64,000 nucleotides of DNA. It comes from Corynebacterium sp. Its GTDB lineage: Bacteria > Actinomycetota > Actinomycetes > Mycobacteriales > Mycobacteriaceae. The position numbers and the translations under genes are program-made. The stretch is from positions 346,659 through 410,658 of the forward strand of contig NZ_JAUNLP010000001.1 in NCBI RefSeq assembly GCF_030532195.1, given 5' to 3'. Shown here piece by piece: positions 39,217 to 48,566 of the stretch (within the stretch, counting starts at the first letter, position 1; each line of letters opens with the position of its first letter). The notes below the pieces were generated by a model. It saw only the letters and a list, made by a program, of their open reading frames with translations. It ran no database searches and was not told where the DNA came from.

Positions 39217-40110
39217 TTAGACGAGGGTAAACAGCTGCAGAATCAGCCACGTCATCGCGGCTGACGGCAGCATGCCGTCGAGGCGGTCCATGAGGCCACC
39301 GTGACCTGGCAGCATCGAGGACATGTCCTTGATGCCCAGGTCCCGTTTGAATTGGGACTCCACCAAGTCCCCCAACGTGGCGGAGACAACCAGGGCGATG
39401 CCGAGCACGAGCCCCTTCCACCACTCACCATGCAAGAGATACGTGGTGGTCAAGATACCGGTGATGCCGCCGAGCAGCAGTGAGCCGCCGAATCCTTCCC
39501 ACGACTTCTTAGGGCTGACCTTCGGCGCCATCGGGTGCTTACCAAACATCACGCCGGCGGCGTAGCCACCGACATCGTTGGCGACAACGCCCAGCATGAA
39601 GGTCACCATCACCCACCGAGGATCAACTCCCCAGGGGTTTTCCATCTGCGCCAGGCGAGCAGCCAGGGCCACGCAGAATGGAATCCACATCATCACAAAC
39701 ACGGCGACAGAGACATCGCGCAGCCAATTGCGCGGTGATTCATCGGGACCGTGGAGGAATAGCCGCGTCACAAACAGAGACATCAATGTGACAGCTAGGC
39801 CCATGATGAGGCCGTCAACGCCCCAAAAGACGGACAGCCAAATCATGAGCTGCCCGCCAACAATCATGACCGGGCGGGGAACCTGCCAATCGGATTCACG
39901 CAGTCGCTCACAGACCTCCCACGTAGCGAGGCCACCTGCGACGGCAATCAAAATGTTCCACGCGACTGTTCCCAGTAGCAGGCAGGTAATGACAAGGGCG
40001 CCGAGTGCGACGCCTACACCAATTGCGACCGGCAGATTCCTGCCCGCCGAATTTCGCGGCTTGATATGACGTATATCGTCTAGGACCTTATCCCGACTCG
40101 TCGATGGCAT
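39217..40110 (-). CDS. cdsA: Phosphatidate cytidylyltransferase
   Basis: Makes CDP-diacylglycerol for phospholipid synthesis at the membrane. 297 residues with about seven hydrophobic segments and the family signature SATLGDLVESQFKRDLGIKD, followed by LPGHGGLMDRLDG. Lies 39 bases downstream of frr, the usual pyrH-frr-cdsA order. Confidence 0.93.
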   Translation of the reverse strand: MPSTSRDKVLDDIRHIKPRNSAGRNLPVAIGVGVALGALVITCLLLGTVAWNILIAVAGGLATWEVCERLRESDWQVPRPVMIVGGQLMIWLSVFWGVDGLIMGLAVTLMSLFVTRLFLHGPDESPRNWLRDVSVAVFVMMWIPFCVALAARLAQMENPWGVDPRWVMVTFMLGVVANDVGGYAAGVMFGKHPMAPKVSPKKSWEGFGGSLLLGGITGILTTTYLLHGEWWKGLVLGIALVVSATLGDLVESQFKRDLGIKDMSSMLPGHGGLMDRLDGMLPSAAMTWLILQLFTLV

Positions 40111-40149
40111 AGACGCCTCATTTCCCCTCTCCCGGACGAATGTGAAGGC

Positions 40150-40707
40150 CTAAACCTCCATCAACTCGGCTTCCTTGCGCTCAACCAGCTCGTCGACCTT
40201 CTCGACGTAGTTCTTGGTGACCTGGTCGAGTTCCTTCTCGCCAGCCTGCACCTCGTCCTCACCGGCGTCGCCATCCTTCTGAATCTTCTTCAGAGTTTCC
40301 ATGCCCTTACGACGGACATTGCGGATGGCAATCTTGGCATCTTCCCCCTTGGCACGAGCGACCTTGGCCATCTCGCGGCGGCGCTCCTCAGTCAGCTGCG
40401 GAATGGTCACACGCAGGACCTGACCGTCGTTGGTCGGGTTCACACCGAGGTCGGAATTGCGAATTGCGTTTTCAATATCGCCCATGACGCTGAGCTCATA
40501 CGGCTTAATCAGCAGCATGCGCGGCTCCGGCACGGAGATCGTAGCCATCTGAGTAATCGGAGTCGGCACACCGTAGTACTCAGCGATGACACCGTTGAAC
40601 ATTGCCGGGTTTGCGCGACCCGTACGAATGTGGGTCAGCTCTTCGCGGCAGTGCTCCACGGAGTTACCGTACTTTTCTTCGCAATCCAGCAGGACTTCAT
40701 CAATCAT
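40150..40707 (-). CDS. frr: Ribosome recycling factor
   Basis: Splits post-termination ribosomes with EF-G. 185 residues, the exact family size; [14 protein letters not shown] and [22 protein letters not shown] are diagnostic. Third translation-related gene after pyrH, with a 60-base gap. Confidence 0.97.
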   Translation of the reverse strand: MIDEVLLDCEEKYGNSVEHCREELTHIRTGRANPAMFNGVIAEYYGVPTPITQMATISVPEPRMLLIKPYELSVMGDIENAIRNSDLGVNPTNDGQVLRVTIPQLTEERRREMAKVARAKGEDAKIAIRNVRRKGMETLKKIQKDGDAGEDEVQAGEKELDQVTKNYVEKVDELVERKEAELMEV

Positions 40708-40767
40708 TATTTCGTTAACCTCGAATTTCTCGTGTTTGAGGGAAAAAGCTTGGTACCAACAAATTTA

Positions 40768-41493
40768 TCAGCTGTGAACCAGAGTACCGATTTGCTCGCC
40801 GGCAACCGCGCGCGCAATGTTTCCGTCGGTAAGCAGGTTGAACACGAGAATCGGCATATCGTTGTCCATGCACAGCGAGAAAGCGGTGGCGTCGGCGACA
40901 CGCAGGCCGCGTTCGAGGACCTCGCGGTGAGTGATGTCCTTGAACAGCTCTGCATCCGGGACCTCGCGCGGATCGGCGGAGTAGACACCGTCGACGGCCT
41001 TGGCCATCAGCAGCACCTCGCAGCCGATTTCCAGGGCGCGCTGAGCGGCTGTGGTGTCGGTGGAGAAGTACGGCATGCCCATGCCGGCACCGAAGATGAC
41101 CACGCGGCCCTTTTCCAGGTGGCGCTTTGCACGCAGCGGCAGGTACGGTTCTGCTACCTGCGCCATGTTGATGGCGGTCTGGACGCGGCAGTCAATGCCC
41201 TCCTGCTCCAGGAAGTCCTGCAGCGCCAGGCAGTTCATGACCGTACCGAGCATGCCCATGTAGTCCGAGCGGGCGCGGTCCATTCCGCGCTGCTGGAGCT
41301 GAGCGCCGCGGAAGAAGTTGCCGCCACCGATGACGACACAGACCTCGACGCCCTCGCGAGCAACTTCGGCAATTTGGCGGGCGACGTTTTGCACCACGTC
41401 CGGGTCAACGCCAACCTTGCCGCCGCCGAACATCTCGCCACCGAGCTTGAGCATCACACGTTTGAAGCCATTGCGCTCGACAGATTCCGCCAT
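40768..41493 (-). CDS. pyrH: UMP kinase
   Basis: Phosphorylates UMP to UDP. 241 residues; amino-acid-kinase fold with [20 protein letters not shown], and [11 protein letters not shown] near the C-terminus. GAAAGGTG precedes the ATG. A terminator lies upstream, so pyrH-frr-cdsA forms a unit separate from rpsB-tsf. Confidence 0.97.
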   Translation of the reverse strand: MAESVERNGFKRVMLKLGGEMFGGGKVGVDPDVVQNVARQIAEVAREGVEVCVVIGGGNFFRGAQLQQRGMDRARSDYMGMLGTVMNCLALQDFLEQEGIDCRVQTAINMAQVAEPYLPLRAKRHLEKGRVVIFGAGMGMPYFSTDTTAAQRALEIGCEVLLMAKAVDGVYSADPREVPDAELFKDITHREVLERGLRVADATAFSLCMDNDMPILVFNLLTDGNIARAVAGEQIGTLVHS

Positions 41494-41628
41494 CTCTATT
41501 GCACCTTTCTCGCCGATTAAAAAGTCGCAGATGAGTCTACCTAATCGAGGCAGTCAGGCCTACTTGACTCACCGAGGCTACCGATAAGCGCCATCGACAA
41601 GCAGCGCGAACAAGCAGCGAAGCCATGC

Positions 41629-41664
41629 AAAAACGCCCCGACCCTTACCCAGGACGGGGCGTTT
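41629..41664 (-). terminator. Terminator after tsf
   Basis: AAACGCCCCG/CGGGGCGTTT with a 14-nt loop, followed on the minus strand by five T. It is 44 bases beyond the tsf stop and separates it from pyrH. Confidence 0.92.
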
Positions 41665-41707
41665 GTGAAACCTAGCTAGCAGCTAGACATGCTCTAAGGA
41701 GCAGCAA

Positions 41708-42535
41708 TTAGTGCTGGCCAACCTCGAAGCGAGCGAAACCGGTCAGAGTGATGCCGGCCTCGTCCATCAGGGACTTGACGGTCTTCTTGTGGTCTGCGAC
41801 AGACGGCTGATCCAGCAGGACGACGTCCTTGTAGAAGCCGTTCAAGCGACCCTCGACGATCTTGGCAATAGCCTGCTCCGGCTTGCCTTCCTCGCGGGTG
41901 ATCTTCTCGTAGACAGCGCGCTCAGCCTCGACGCGGTCAGCCGGGACGTCCTCGCGGGTCAGGTACTGAGCCTTCAGAGCGGCAACCTGCATAGCAGCGG
42001 CGTGAGCGGCTTCCTCAGCCTGCTCGCCCTCACCGGTGTAGGCAACCAGCACGCCAACGGCGGCCGGCAGGTCAGCTGCACGACGGTGCAGGTAGACAGA
42101 GATGTTCTCACCCTCGAGGGTGACTGCGCGACGCAGCTCCAGCTTCTCACCGATCTTGGCGGACAGCTCCTGAGTGGCCTCAGCAGCGGTCTTGCCGTCG
42201 ACCTCAGCGGCAGCGAGCTCCTCCGGGGTGTTTGCCTTAACTGCAGCTGCAGCCTCGGCAACCTTGTTAGCGAAGTCGATGAACTCCTGGTTCTTCGCAA
42301 CAAAGTCAGTCTCGGAGTTGATCTCAACCATGGTGTTGCCGGAAACAGCAATCAGGCCCTCGGCAGCGGTGCGCTCTGCACGCTTGCCGACGTCCTTAGC
42401 GCCCTTAATACGCAGAATCTCGACGGCCTTGTCGAAATCGCCATCGGTCTCGACGAGAGCGTCCTTACAAGCCTTCATGCCGGAGCCGGTCAGCTCGCGG
42501 AGCTTCTTGACGTCAGCAGCGGTGAAATTCGCCAT
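41708..42535 (-). CDS. tsf: Elongation factor Ts
   Basis: Nucleotide exchange factor for EF-Tu. 275 residues; N-terminal UBA-like domain [21 protein letters not shown] and the core motif SETDFVAKN, then the dimerisation region. AAGGAGG precedes the ATG at 42535. Transcribed after rpsB with a 39-base gap. Confidence 0.97.
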   Translation of the reverse strand: MANFTAADVKKLRELTGSGMKACKDALVETDGDFDKAVEILRIKGAKDVGKRAERTAAEGLIAVSGNTMVEINSETDFVAKNQEFIDFANKVAEAAAAVKANTPEELAAAEVDGKTAAEATQELSAKIGEKLELRRAVTLEGENISVYLHRRAADLPAAVGVLVAYTGEGEQAEEAAHAAAMQVAALKAQYLTREDVPADRVEAERAVYEKITREEGKPEQAIAKIVEGRLNGFYKDVVLLDQPSVADHKKTVKSLMDEAGITLTGFARFEVGQH

Positions 42536-42574
42536 GCTGGGCGTTCCTCCTTGTTGTGGTTAGAAAGTTCAGCT

Positions 42575-43396
42575 TTACTCAGCGGTTGCCGTCTCAGTTG
42601 CAGCGGAGCCCTCGGCGTCCATCTCTGCAGCCTGATCGGTGTTTTCAGCGGCGGACTCGATCGGAGCGTCGCCTGCTGCCTCGCGAGCAGCGGATGCCTC
42701 GCGCTCAGCGCGAGCCTTCTTGCCCTCTTCAACAGCGGTGGAGATGATACGGGTCAGCACGGAAGCAGCGCGGATTGCGTCGTCGTTGCCCGGGATCGGG
42801 AAGTCAACGTCATCCGGATCGCAGTTGGTGTCCAGGATGGCAACAACCGGAATACCCAGCTTCTTAGCCTCGGAGACAGCGATGTGCTCCTTGTTAGTGT
42901 CAACGATCCACAGTGCGGACGGAACCTTGGACATGTCGCGAATGCCGCCCAGGGTGCGCTCCAGCTTGGTGCGCTCGCGGGTCAGCATCAGGATTTCCTT
43001 CTTGCCGCGGCCCTCGTAGCCGTTTTCTGCAGCGTCCATTGCCTGAAGCTCCTTCAGGCGAGCCAGGCGCTTGGAAACGGTGGTGAAGTTGGTCAGCATG
43101 CCGCCGAGCCAGCGGTGGTTGACGTATGGCATGTCAACGCGCTCTGCCTCGTTCTGGACGGCTTCCTGAGCCTGCTTCTTGGTACCGACGAACAGGATGT
43201 TGCCGCCGTGGGCGACAGTCTCCTTGACGAACTCGAAAGCCTCGTCGATGTAGGTCAGGGTCTGCTGCAGGTCAATGATGTAGATGCCATTGCGCTCGGT
43301 GAAGATGAAACGCTTCATCTTCGGGTTCCAACGACGGGTCTGGTGACCGAAGTGGACACCGGCATCGAGCAGTTCTCGCATGGAAACAACAGCCAT
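42575..43396 (-). CDS. rpsB: Ribosomal protein S2
   Basis: 273 residues of 30S protein S2 ([22 protein letters not shown] across residues 6-27, [19 protein letters not shown] later) with an acidic Ala/Glu-rich tail typical of actinobacteria. ATG at 43396 matches the family start; no strong ribosome site, the best being GAGGA about 15 nt upstream. The 374 bases upstream, to the M23 gene, contain its promoter region and a 13-bp repeat but no gene. Confidence 0.96.
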   Translation of the reverse strand: MAVVSMRELLDAGVHFGHQTRRWNPKMKRFIFTERNGIYIIDLQQTLTYIDEAFEFVKETVAHGGNILFVGTKKQAQEAVQNEAERVDMPYVNHRWLGGMLTNFTTVSKRLARLKELQAMDAAENGYEGRGKKEILMLTRERTKLERTLGGIRDMSKVPSALWIVDTNKEHIAVSEAKKLGIPVVAILDTNCDPDDVDFPIPGNDDAIRAASVLTRIISTAVEEGKKARAEREASAAREAAGDAPIESAAENTDQAAEMDAEGSAATETATAE

Positions 43397-43459
43397 GTCA
43401 TGTTCAGGGAAGATCCTCACGGCCAGCCTGACTAGGGCTGCGGCTGCTTCCCTTCCTTT

Positions 43460-43648
43460 CTTATCCGATATAGGTGGTTAGAGTCATCGCACAGGCTTTC
43501 CCTGTGCCCTAGCGCTCCCCCGCTGCTCCACACCCAACAACTTTCTGCTGAGCACCCATGAAACAGCCGGAATGGGGCGCGCGCGTAGTCTTTTTGCTAG
43601 TTTCTACCAGTTAAGGCAGACACCGCGAGCGTCATCTTATCCGATATA
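43460..43648. repeat. Two copies of CTTATCCGATATA between rpsB and the M23 gene
   Basis: The exact 13-mer occurs at 43460-43472 and 43636-43648 in the same orientation, about 65 and 240 bases upstream of the rpsB start on the minus strand, where it reads TATATCGGATAAG. It could mark two promoters or regulator sites. The remaining 374-base spacer shows no ORF, RNA gene or terminator that I can support. Confidence 0.55.
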
Positions 43649-43770
43649 TCGCGCTAGCCGCAATATTTGACACGCCGAGGCATCCACAGGGGTCTGCAAT
43701 CATCCACAGCTCGCCATCAAAAGAGCATTTTTCGCTTGTCGACGGTCCTTGCGTCCGTCACACTTCGCGC

Positions 43771-44280
43771 ATGAGAACTCTTCCGCGAATCAGGCGCTCG
43801 CTAGTTGGCACCGTAGCACTCTTCGCAGTAGCCGTCCTGTCGACCGCTGCCGCTGAAACCTCTACTGCACCATTGTCCACCATCCGTCACACCCGCCCCG
43901 TCGATGGCACTGTTGTGCGCGACTTTGCCCCACCCGAAAAGCGCTGGCAAGCTGGACATCGCGGCGTAGATTTGAACGCTCGGCCCGGCCAGCAAGTCCG
44001 CGCTTCGGCCGCGGGAGTGGTTCACTTTTCCGGCTCCATTGCCGGCATGACGTCGGTGTCCATCATGCATGCCGACGGCATTCGCACCACCTATCAGCCC
44101 ATCACGACCGAGCTAAAAAAGGGCGACCTTGTGGCAGCCGGTGATGTTATCGGCCATCTTTCCTCTAACCTCAAGCATCCTGAGCCGGGGCTTCACTGGG
44201 GCGCGCTGCGTGGCCAGGATTACCTCAATCCACTGGATTTACTTCAGCGTCGGTCGATTGTTTTGAAACCAGCGCAATAA
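43771..44280 (+). CDS. Secreted M23 (LytM-like) peptidase-family protein
   Basis: 169 residues with a signal peptide (basic start, hydrophobic 10-27, AAA cleavage). The LytM domain keeps zinc ligands in GHRGVDL (His and Asp) and the last His in GLHWGAL, but the HxH motif is reduced to Gly-x-His, so the usual first, catalytic His is missing. A similar change occurs, as I recall, in the mycobacterial protein next to rpsB. It may be a regulator or a weak enzyme of the cell wall. Start ATG; divergent from rpsB. Confidence 0.85.
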   Translation: MRTLPRIRRSLVGTVALFAVAVLSTAAAETSTAPLSTIRHTRPVDGTVVRDFAPPEKRWQAGHRGVDLNARPGQQVRASAAGVVHFSGSIAGMTSVSIMHADGIRTTYQPITTELKKGDLVAAGDVIGHLSSNLKHPEPGLHWGALRGQDYLNPLDLLQRRSIVLKPAQ

Positions 44281-44298
44281 ACCAGTGCAATAAGGCCG

Positions 44299-45210
44299 CT
44301 ACGCCCGCGGATGAGTACGCTTGTGCACTTCGCGGAGACGGTCGGTGGATACGTGGGTATAGATCTGGGTGGTTGCAAGGCTAGCGTGTCCTAGCATTTC
44401 CTGGACCACTCGCAGATCTGCACCACCTTCGACCATTGCGGTGGCCGCCGAGTGCCGCAGCGCGTGTGGCGAGACATCTGCCCACTTATGCACCACCCTG
44501 CGCGCCTGGCGAGGGTTGAGCCGTCCACCGCGAACACCTAAAAAGAGCGCTTGAGTGTCAGCCTTGTCGGATTGCGCAATCATCTCTGCACGCGCCTTCA
44601 GCCAGCCTTTGAGTGCAGCTTCGGCCGGCTTGCCAAAGGGCACAATGCGCTGTTTGTTGCCCTTACCCACCACCGAGACCACATGAGCGCCGAAGTCAAC
44701 ATCGCCAATATCCGCGCTACAGAGTTCCTCAACGCGCATTCCAGTGGCGTAGAGCAGCTCAACGATGGCCAAATCCCTCGCAGCCGTCGGACTGTCGTCG
44801 TGGGCTACCTTGTCGATGGCACCTTCCATCTTCTCCGGTGAGAGCACTTCAGGGAGATGACGATGCTTCTTTGGCGACGACAACCGCGCCGACGGGTCCA
44901 CATCCAATATCTGCCGTGCGACAAGCCAGCTGCAGAACTGCCGAATGGACGTCGTCAAGCGGGCTAACGATGACCGCGCTGCACCCTGTGCGTGCTTAGC
45001 CCCCAGGTGCGCGCGGATAACGGCGGTTGAAAGATCGTTGATGGTGTCGAGACCGGTCAACAGCGGGACCAGGTCGGACTTATAGGCGCGGACGGTGGCA
45101 TCGGAAAGGCCGCGGGAAAACGACAGCTCATCGAGGAAGTCCATGACAATCGCCTCGAGATTTGGCGAGAGCCCCAGGTCTTCATCGTGCACGTCGTATT
45201 CAATAGCCAC
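44299..45210 (-). CDS. xerC: Tyrosine recombinase XerC
   Basis: Chromosome dimer resolution with XerD at dif. 303 residues: SAM-like N-terminal domain and catalytic domain with Arg in ATGMRVEEL, HALRHSAAT (His and Arg), GHASLATTQIYTHV (His and the nucleophile Tyr). GTG at 45210 lies 7 nt after TAGGGT (45218-45223) and has no ribosome site, so it probably has its own leaderless promoter, downstream of the iron-box promoter described separately. Confidence 0.94.
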   Translation of the reverse strand: MAIEYDVHDEDLGLSPNLEAIVMDFLDELSFSRGLSDATVRAYKSDLVPLLTGLDTINDLSTAVIRAHLGAKHAQGAARSSLARLTTSIRQFCSWLVARQILDVDPSARLSSPKKHRHLPEVLSPEKMEGAIDKVAHDDSPTAARDLAIVELLYATGMRVEELCSADIGDVDFGAHVVSVVGKGNKQRIVPFGKPAEAALKGWLKARAEMIAQSDKADTQALFLGVRGGRLNPRQARRVVHKWADVSPHALRHSAATAMVEGGADLRVVQEMLGHASLATTQIYTHVSTDRLREVHKRTHPRA

Positions 45211-45247
45211 GCAGTCAACCCTAGTGGACGCGCTATAGACAACGAGA

Positions 45248-45332
45248 GAGGCAGTGGCCCCGACTTATGCCGGAACCACTGCCTCGTGCCTCACCCATGT
45301 CACAAGCCCAGCCCTAACCAGTTAGGCTTGCC
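45248..45332 (-). ncRNA. Candidate iron-regulated small RNA or structured leader
   Basis: From the predicted start of the promoter at 45339-45366, transcription on the minus strand would give about 85 nt ending in a hairpin: GAGGCAGTGG/CCACTGCCTC plus five further pairs (two G-U) and an 8-nt loop. The G-U pairs exist only in minus-strand RNA, so the fold is stronger on that strand. U-rich sequence after the stem is only moderate (TCTCGTTGTCT), so termination is unproven. A 21-codon ORF (45233-45298) overlaps it without a ribosome site. Confidence 0.4.
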
Positions 45333-45366
45333 TTACCTATTATATTTATTGGGAGCGGGAATGCAA
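45322..45366 (-). promoter_or_regulatory. Promoter overlapped by a DtxR-type iron box
   Basis: TTGCAT (45366-45361), 16-nt spacer, perfect TATAAT (45344-45339). The sequence TTAGGCTTGCCTTACCTAT (plus strand, 45322-45340) matches the DtxR consensus as I recall it at 15 of 19 positions and covers the end of the -10 box and the start point, where binding would block transcription. A second palindrome, CCTAACCAGTTAGG, overlaps at 45313-45326. Confidence 0.65.
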
Positions 45367-45394
45367 TAGATTTTGAAAAAGTTTTGGAAAGACT

Positions 45395-46519
45395 TCAACT
45401 GCGCATCCAGCCGTCGCTAACCCTGCAGGTCAAGCCCTGCTGCTGCAGCTCCAGCAGCAGGTGCGTAGTAAGGGCAACTGACAAGCCAGCTTGCGCGGCG
45501 ATTTCTCGAACCGCCACGGGCTCTACCGGATTGAGCGCGTCGTACACCGCAAGCTCATTGCGCGAGAGCTTTTGTACCGGCGAATGTGCCCATTGCAATT
45601 CCAACTGACCATCCTCATCGACAGAGCCCACAGTCTGATAGAGCGAGCGCACATTGTCGGCATTACACACCAGCACCGCTTCCCCGCGTCGAATCAAATC
45701 GTGACACCCAGTGGTTGTCTGCAAGGTCACCGGTCCCGGCACGGCTCCCAGCGGCTTTTTCAACCGCGTTGCCCACGTCGCCGTGTTGCGGGCCCCAGAA
45801 CGCCACCCCGCCTCAATTACGACCGTGGCCTGCGCCAATGCTGCCACCAGCCGATTCCTGGTCAAAAACCGATGCCGCGCCGGGCGCACACCCGGCGGAT
45901 ACTCAGTAATCAGCGTGCCCGACTGCGCAATGTCGTCGAAAAGCTCCGCATGCGACGCTGGATAGTTCACGCCTACACCGCCTGCCGAAACCACCACTGT
46001 TGTCCCGCCCGCAGCCAATGCGCTGCGATGCGCTGCGGCATCCACTCCCAGGGCTCCACCACTGATGACACCAATGCGGTGCTCAGCACACTGCTGTGCG
46101 AACTGGCTTGCCACTTGCAGTCCATAGCTACTGGCCATTCGAGTTCCCACCAGTGCGACCGCCTCCGCTGCTGCCTCCCGCAAATCCTGTCCCTTTACCC
46201 ACAGCGCCAAAGGCGGGGCATCGGCGCGGTCACGGACATCGAGCGTCGTAAAGCACGTGAATTGCTCTGTCGGCCATTCGGGACTCCCCGGATGAATCAG
46301 CCGCCAACCGAGTTCCCAGGCCTCCTCAAGATCTTGAGCGCTGCGGTCGATATCGGCGCGCGCCCCGGTTGTGCTGAGAGCACTTGGAGTCAGCCCGGCG
46401 CGCGCCTTGATTCGCTCCGCCACCTCGACCGGCCCAAATTCCTCAACGAGCGGCACAATTTCTGGGTGCGTTGCCTCTACCACGCGGTTGAGGTACGCCC
46501 ACGCGTGCAGTTCGTCCAT
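45395..46519 (-). CDS. dprA: DNA-processing protein DprA
   Basis: Binds incoming single-stranded DNA and loads RecA in transformation. 374 residues: Rossmann-like DprA domain with VGTRMASSYG, VISGGALGVDAAAH, LITEYPPGVRP and RFLTRNRLVAALA, followed by a winged-helix domain at the end. ATG at 46519 has AGGAGGGGG just upstream and starts 10 bases after comM. Confidence 0.94.
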   Translation of the reverse strand: MDELHAWAYLNRVVEATHPEIVPLVEEFGPVEVAERIKARAGLTPSALSTTGARADIDRSAQDLEEAWELGWRLIHPGSPEWPTEQFTCFTTLDVRDRADAPPLALWVKGQDLREAAAEAVALVGTRMASSYGLQVASQFAQQCAEHRIGVISGGALGVDAAAHRSALAAGGTTVVVSAGGVGVNYPASHAELFDDIAQSGTLITEYPPGVRPARHRFLTRNRLVAALAQATVVIEAGWRSGARNTATWATRLKKPLGAVPGPVTLQTTTGCHDLIRRGEAVLVCNADNVRSLYQTVGSVDEDGQLELQWAHSPVQKLSRNELAVYDALNPVEPVAVREIAAQAGLSVALTTHLLLELQQQGLTCRVSDGWMRS

Positions 46520-46529
46520 ATTCCCCCTC

Positions 46530-48044
46530 CTAATGATCATGCATGCGACAGGCACGCTGCACATGCTCAAAATCGAAGGTCTCGCGTCCCGCCAAATCCG
46601 CGAGCGTCCACGCCACGGCAATCACCTTGTCCACTCCCCGCTGCGTTATCTCCCCCGCTTTGAGCTTAAAATCCAAAAGCGCCATCGCTTCCTCGTCCAA
46701 TCCCGCTTGACGACGAAGCCACGGTCTCGGCACCGACGCATTAGTAGTGACCTCATCTTCGGCGATGCCCAACTTGTACCATCTGCAGGCGGCTCTCTCG
46801 CGGGCTTCCAATACGCGGTCACGCACTACCGCTGAGCTTTCATTACCCCGCTTTCCCAGGCTGGTACCACTGGGGCTCAGCGTGACATGCAAATCAATGC
46901 GGTCACGCAGCGGGCCGGAGAGCGCGCGTTGGTGCTTAGCGCGCTCCGTACTCGAACAAGTGCACTCGCTGGCATAGGCCGCACCGCATCTGCAGAGATT
47001 GGCGGCCATAACCAGTTGCGTGCGGGCTGGGAAAACGACGCGATGGTGCGACCGCATGTGAATGATCGCGCCACTTTCCAGTGGCATACGCAGGGCATCG
47101 AGCACTGCCGGGCGCATAAGCGTGATTTCGTCGAGAAAGAGCACTCCATGGTGCGCCAAGCTCATGGCACCTGGCTTCGGGACGGCTCCGCCTCCCACCA
47201 GCGCTGCCACCGTCGCGCTGTGATGTGGTGCGACAAACGGTGGCTGATGCACAAGTGTGTCCGTATCGCCCAGTGCGCCTGCTACCGAGTGTAGGGCGGT
47301 GACCTCCAGCTGCTGCCACTTTTCAAGCGGCGGCAGGATAGTTGGCAGGCGCTGCGCCAACATGGACTTTCCCGTCCCCGGGGAGCCCTGCATAAACAGG
47401 TTGTGGCCACCGGCTGCGGCTACCTCAAGCGCGAAGCGTGCGTCGGGTTGACCATCAACATCGGCCAAATCTGTTGTGAAGGTGGGGTCGCTGTGGCCGT
47501 CGGCAAGCGCAGTGGCAAGCCCTGCCCCGGTTTCCACCCACTGCCATAGTTGGGCGAGCGTGTCGGCGGTGCCGATAGCGATGCCGTCTACGAGCGCTGC
47601 TTCCGCGGCGTTGGCGGCGGGGACGACAACCCACCGCGCGCCGGCGTCGCGGGCAGCGAGGACCTGTGGGAGCACACCGCGGACTGCGCGAATCGAGCCG
47701 TCCAACCCCAATTCGCCGATGAGAACAGTGCGGCGCAGACGACCGCGAGCCTCCGCATTATCGCTGGAGGCGATGAGAATTGCACAGACAATTGCCAAAT
47801 CGAAGCTTGTGCCGTGCTTGCGGATGTGCGCAGGAGACAGGCTCACCACGACCTTGGTCTTCGGCCATGGCATTTCCGAATTCGCCGCTGCCGTGCGCAC
47901 GCGGTGCTTCGCCTCACCAACTGCTGCGTCGCCCAACCCACCGATGTACATACCGGGCAGACCTCTACCAACATCGGCCTCGACCTGCACAATTGTTCCT
48001 TCAATTCCGCTGAGGCTCACCGCCAGTGCCGTTCCAACGGTCAT
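46530..48044 (-). CDS. comM: ComM/YifB family AAA ATPase
   Basis: Mg-chelatase-like helicase that promotes branch migration in transformation in other bacteria. 504 residues: N-terminal ChlI-like domain, Walker A GSPGTGKSM, Walker B GVLFLDEITL, and a Cys-rich CRCGAAYASECTCS motif typical of the family. It touches yraN (stop and start adjacent) and precedes dprA, forming yraN-comM-dprA. Confidence 0.94.
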   Translation of the reverse strand: MTVGTALAVSLSGIEGTIVQVEADVGRGLPGMYIGGLGDAAVGEAKHRVRTAAANSEMPWPKTKVVVSLSPAHIRKHGTSFDLAIVCAILIASSDNAEARGRLRRTVLIGELGLDGSIRAVRGVLPQVLAARDAGARWVVVPAANAAEAALVDGIAIGTADTLAQLWQWVETGAGLATALADGHSDPTFTTDLADVDGQPDARFALEVAAAGGHNLFMQGSPGTGKSMLAQRLPTILPPLEKWQQLEVTALHSVAGALGDTDTLVHQPPFVAPHHSATVAALVGGGAVPKPGAMSLAHHGVLFLDEITLMRPAVLDALRMPLESGAIIHMRSHHRVVFPARTQLVMAANLCRCGAAYASECTCSSTERAKHQRALSGPLRDRIDLHVTLSPSGTSLGKRGNESSAVVRDRVLEARERAACRWYKLGIAEDEVTTNASVPRPWLRRQAGLDEEAMALLDFKLKAGEITQRGVDKVIAVAWTLADLAGRETFDFEHVQRACRMHDH

Positions 48045-48425
48045 TTACGCGCTCACTTCTTCGAGGAAATCAACACGCGCCGTAGTCTGGCCCAAAACTG
48101 TGACTTCCGCACAGTCAATGGCAATACCGCCCGTCCACAACCGGTCCTGCTTCGCCAACCACCGTGCCGATGCCACCCGCAGATGCCTCAACTTTTGGTC
48201 TGTGATTGCCTCTCGCCCATCGCCAAAGTTGTTGCCGCGGCGAGTCTTGACCTCAATAACGTGCAGACGCCCATCCGCATCGGTGGCGATAATGTCGAGT
48301 TCAAAGCGGCCCACACGGACATTGCGAGCCACAATCTCCCACCCGTCAGCCTGTAGAATCCCCGCAACCAGACTCTCTCCGGCCGCGCCCAGCGCTCTGT
48401 TATCCAACTGACTGAAATTCGTCAT
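48045..48425 (-). CDS. yraN: YraN family endonuclease-fold protein (UPF0102)
   Basis: 126 residues with the conserved N-terminal helix (LGAAGESLVAGIL), then the nuclease-like core ELDIIATDADGRLHVIEVKTRRG, in which Asp, Glu and Lys match the PD-(D/E)xK pattern. Function unproven. GGGGGAC precedes the ATG at 48425. Confidence 0.9.
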   Translation of the reverse strand: MTNFSQLDNRALGAAGESLVAGILQADGWEIVARNVRVGRFELDIIATDADGRLHVIEVKTRRGNNFGDGREAITDQKLRHLRVASARWLAKQDRLWTGGIAIDCAEVTVLGQTTARVDFLEEVSA

Positions 48426-48487
48426 GACCCCGTCCCCCTGTTATCCGTTTGCGTGGACTCAACAGTGACATAACAAAGACAACAAAG

Positions 48488-48512
48488 GCCTTCCGAAAGC
48501 GTTCCGGAAGGC
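48488..48512 (-). terminator. Terminator after the DUF2469 gene
   Basis: GCCTTCCG/CGGAAGGC with a 9-nt loop, followed on the minus strand by the T-rich TTTGTTGTCTTTGTT. It lies 55 bases past the DUF2469 stop and isolates yraN. Confidence 0.85.
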
Positions 48513-48566
48513 TCAATCTGTGGATAGTTTTTCAGTTGTGGATAACTAGCTGCATGCACCCAAACG

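Noticed and set aside
45233..45298. 21-codon ORF (ATG at 45298, stop TAG) inside the candidate iron-regulated RNA
   Set aside because: No ribosome site and low-complexity content imposed by the hairpin; kept only as a note, not as a gene.
45384..45608. Plus-strand frame of 74 codons starting beside the iron box
   Set aside because: It is antisense to the dprA end, has no ribosome site, and the promoter found there points the other way.
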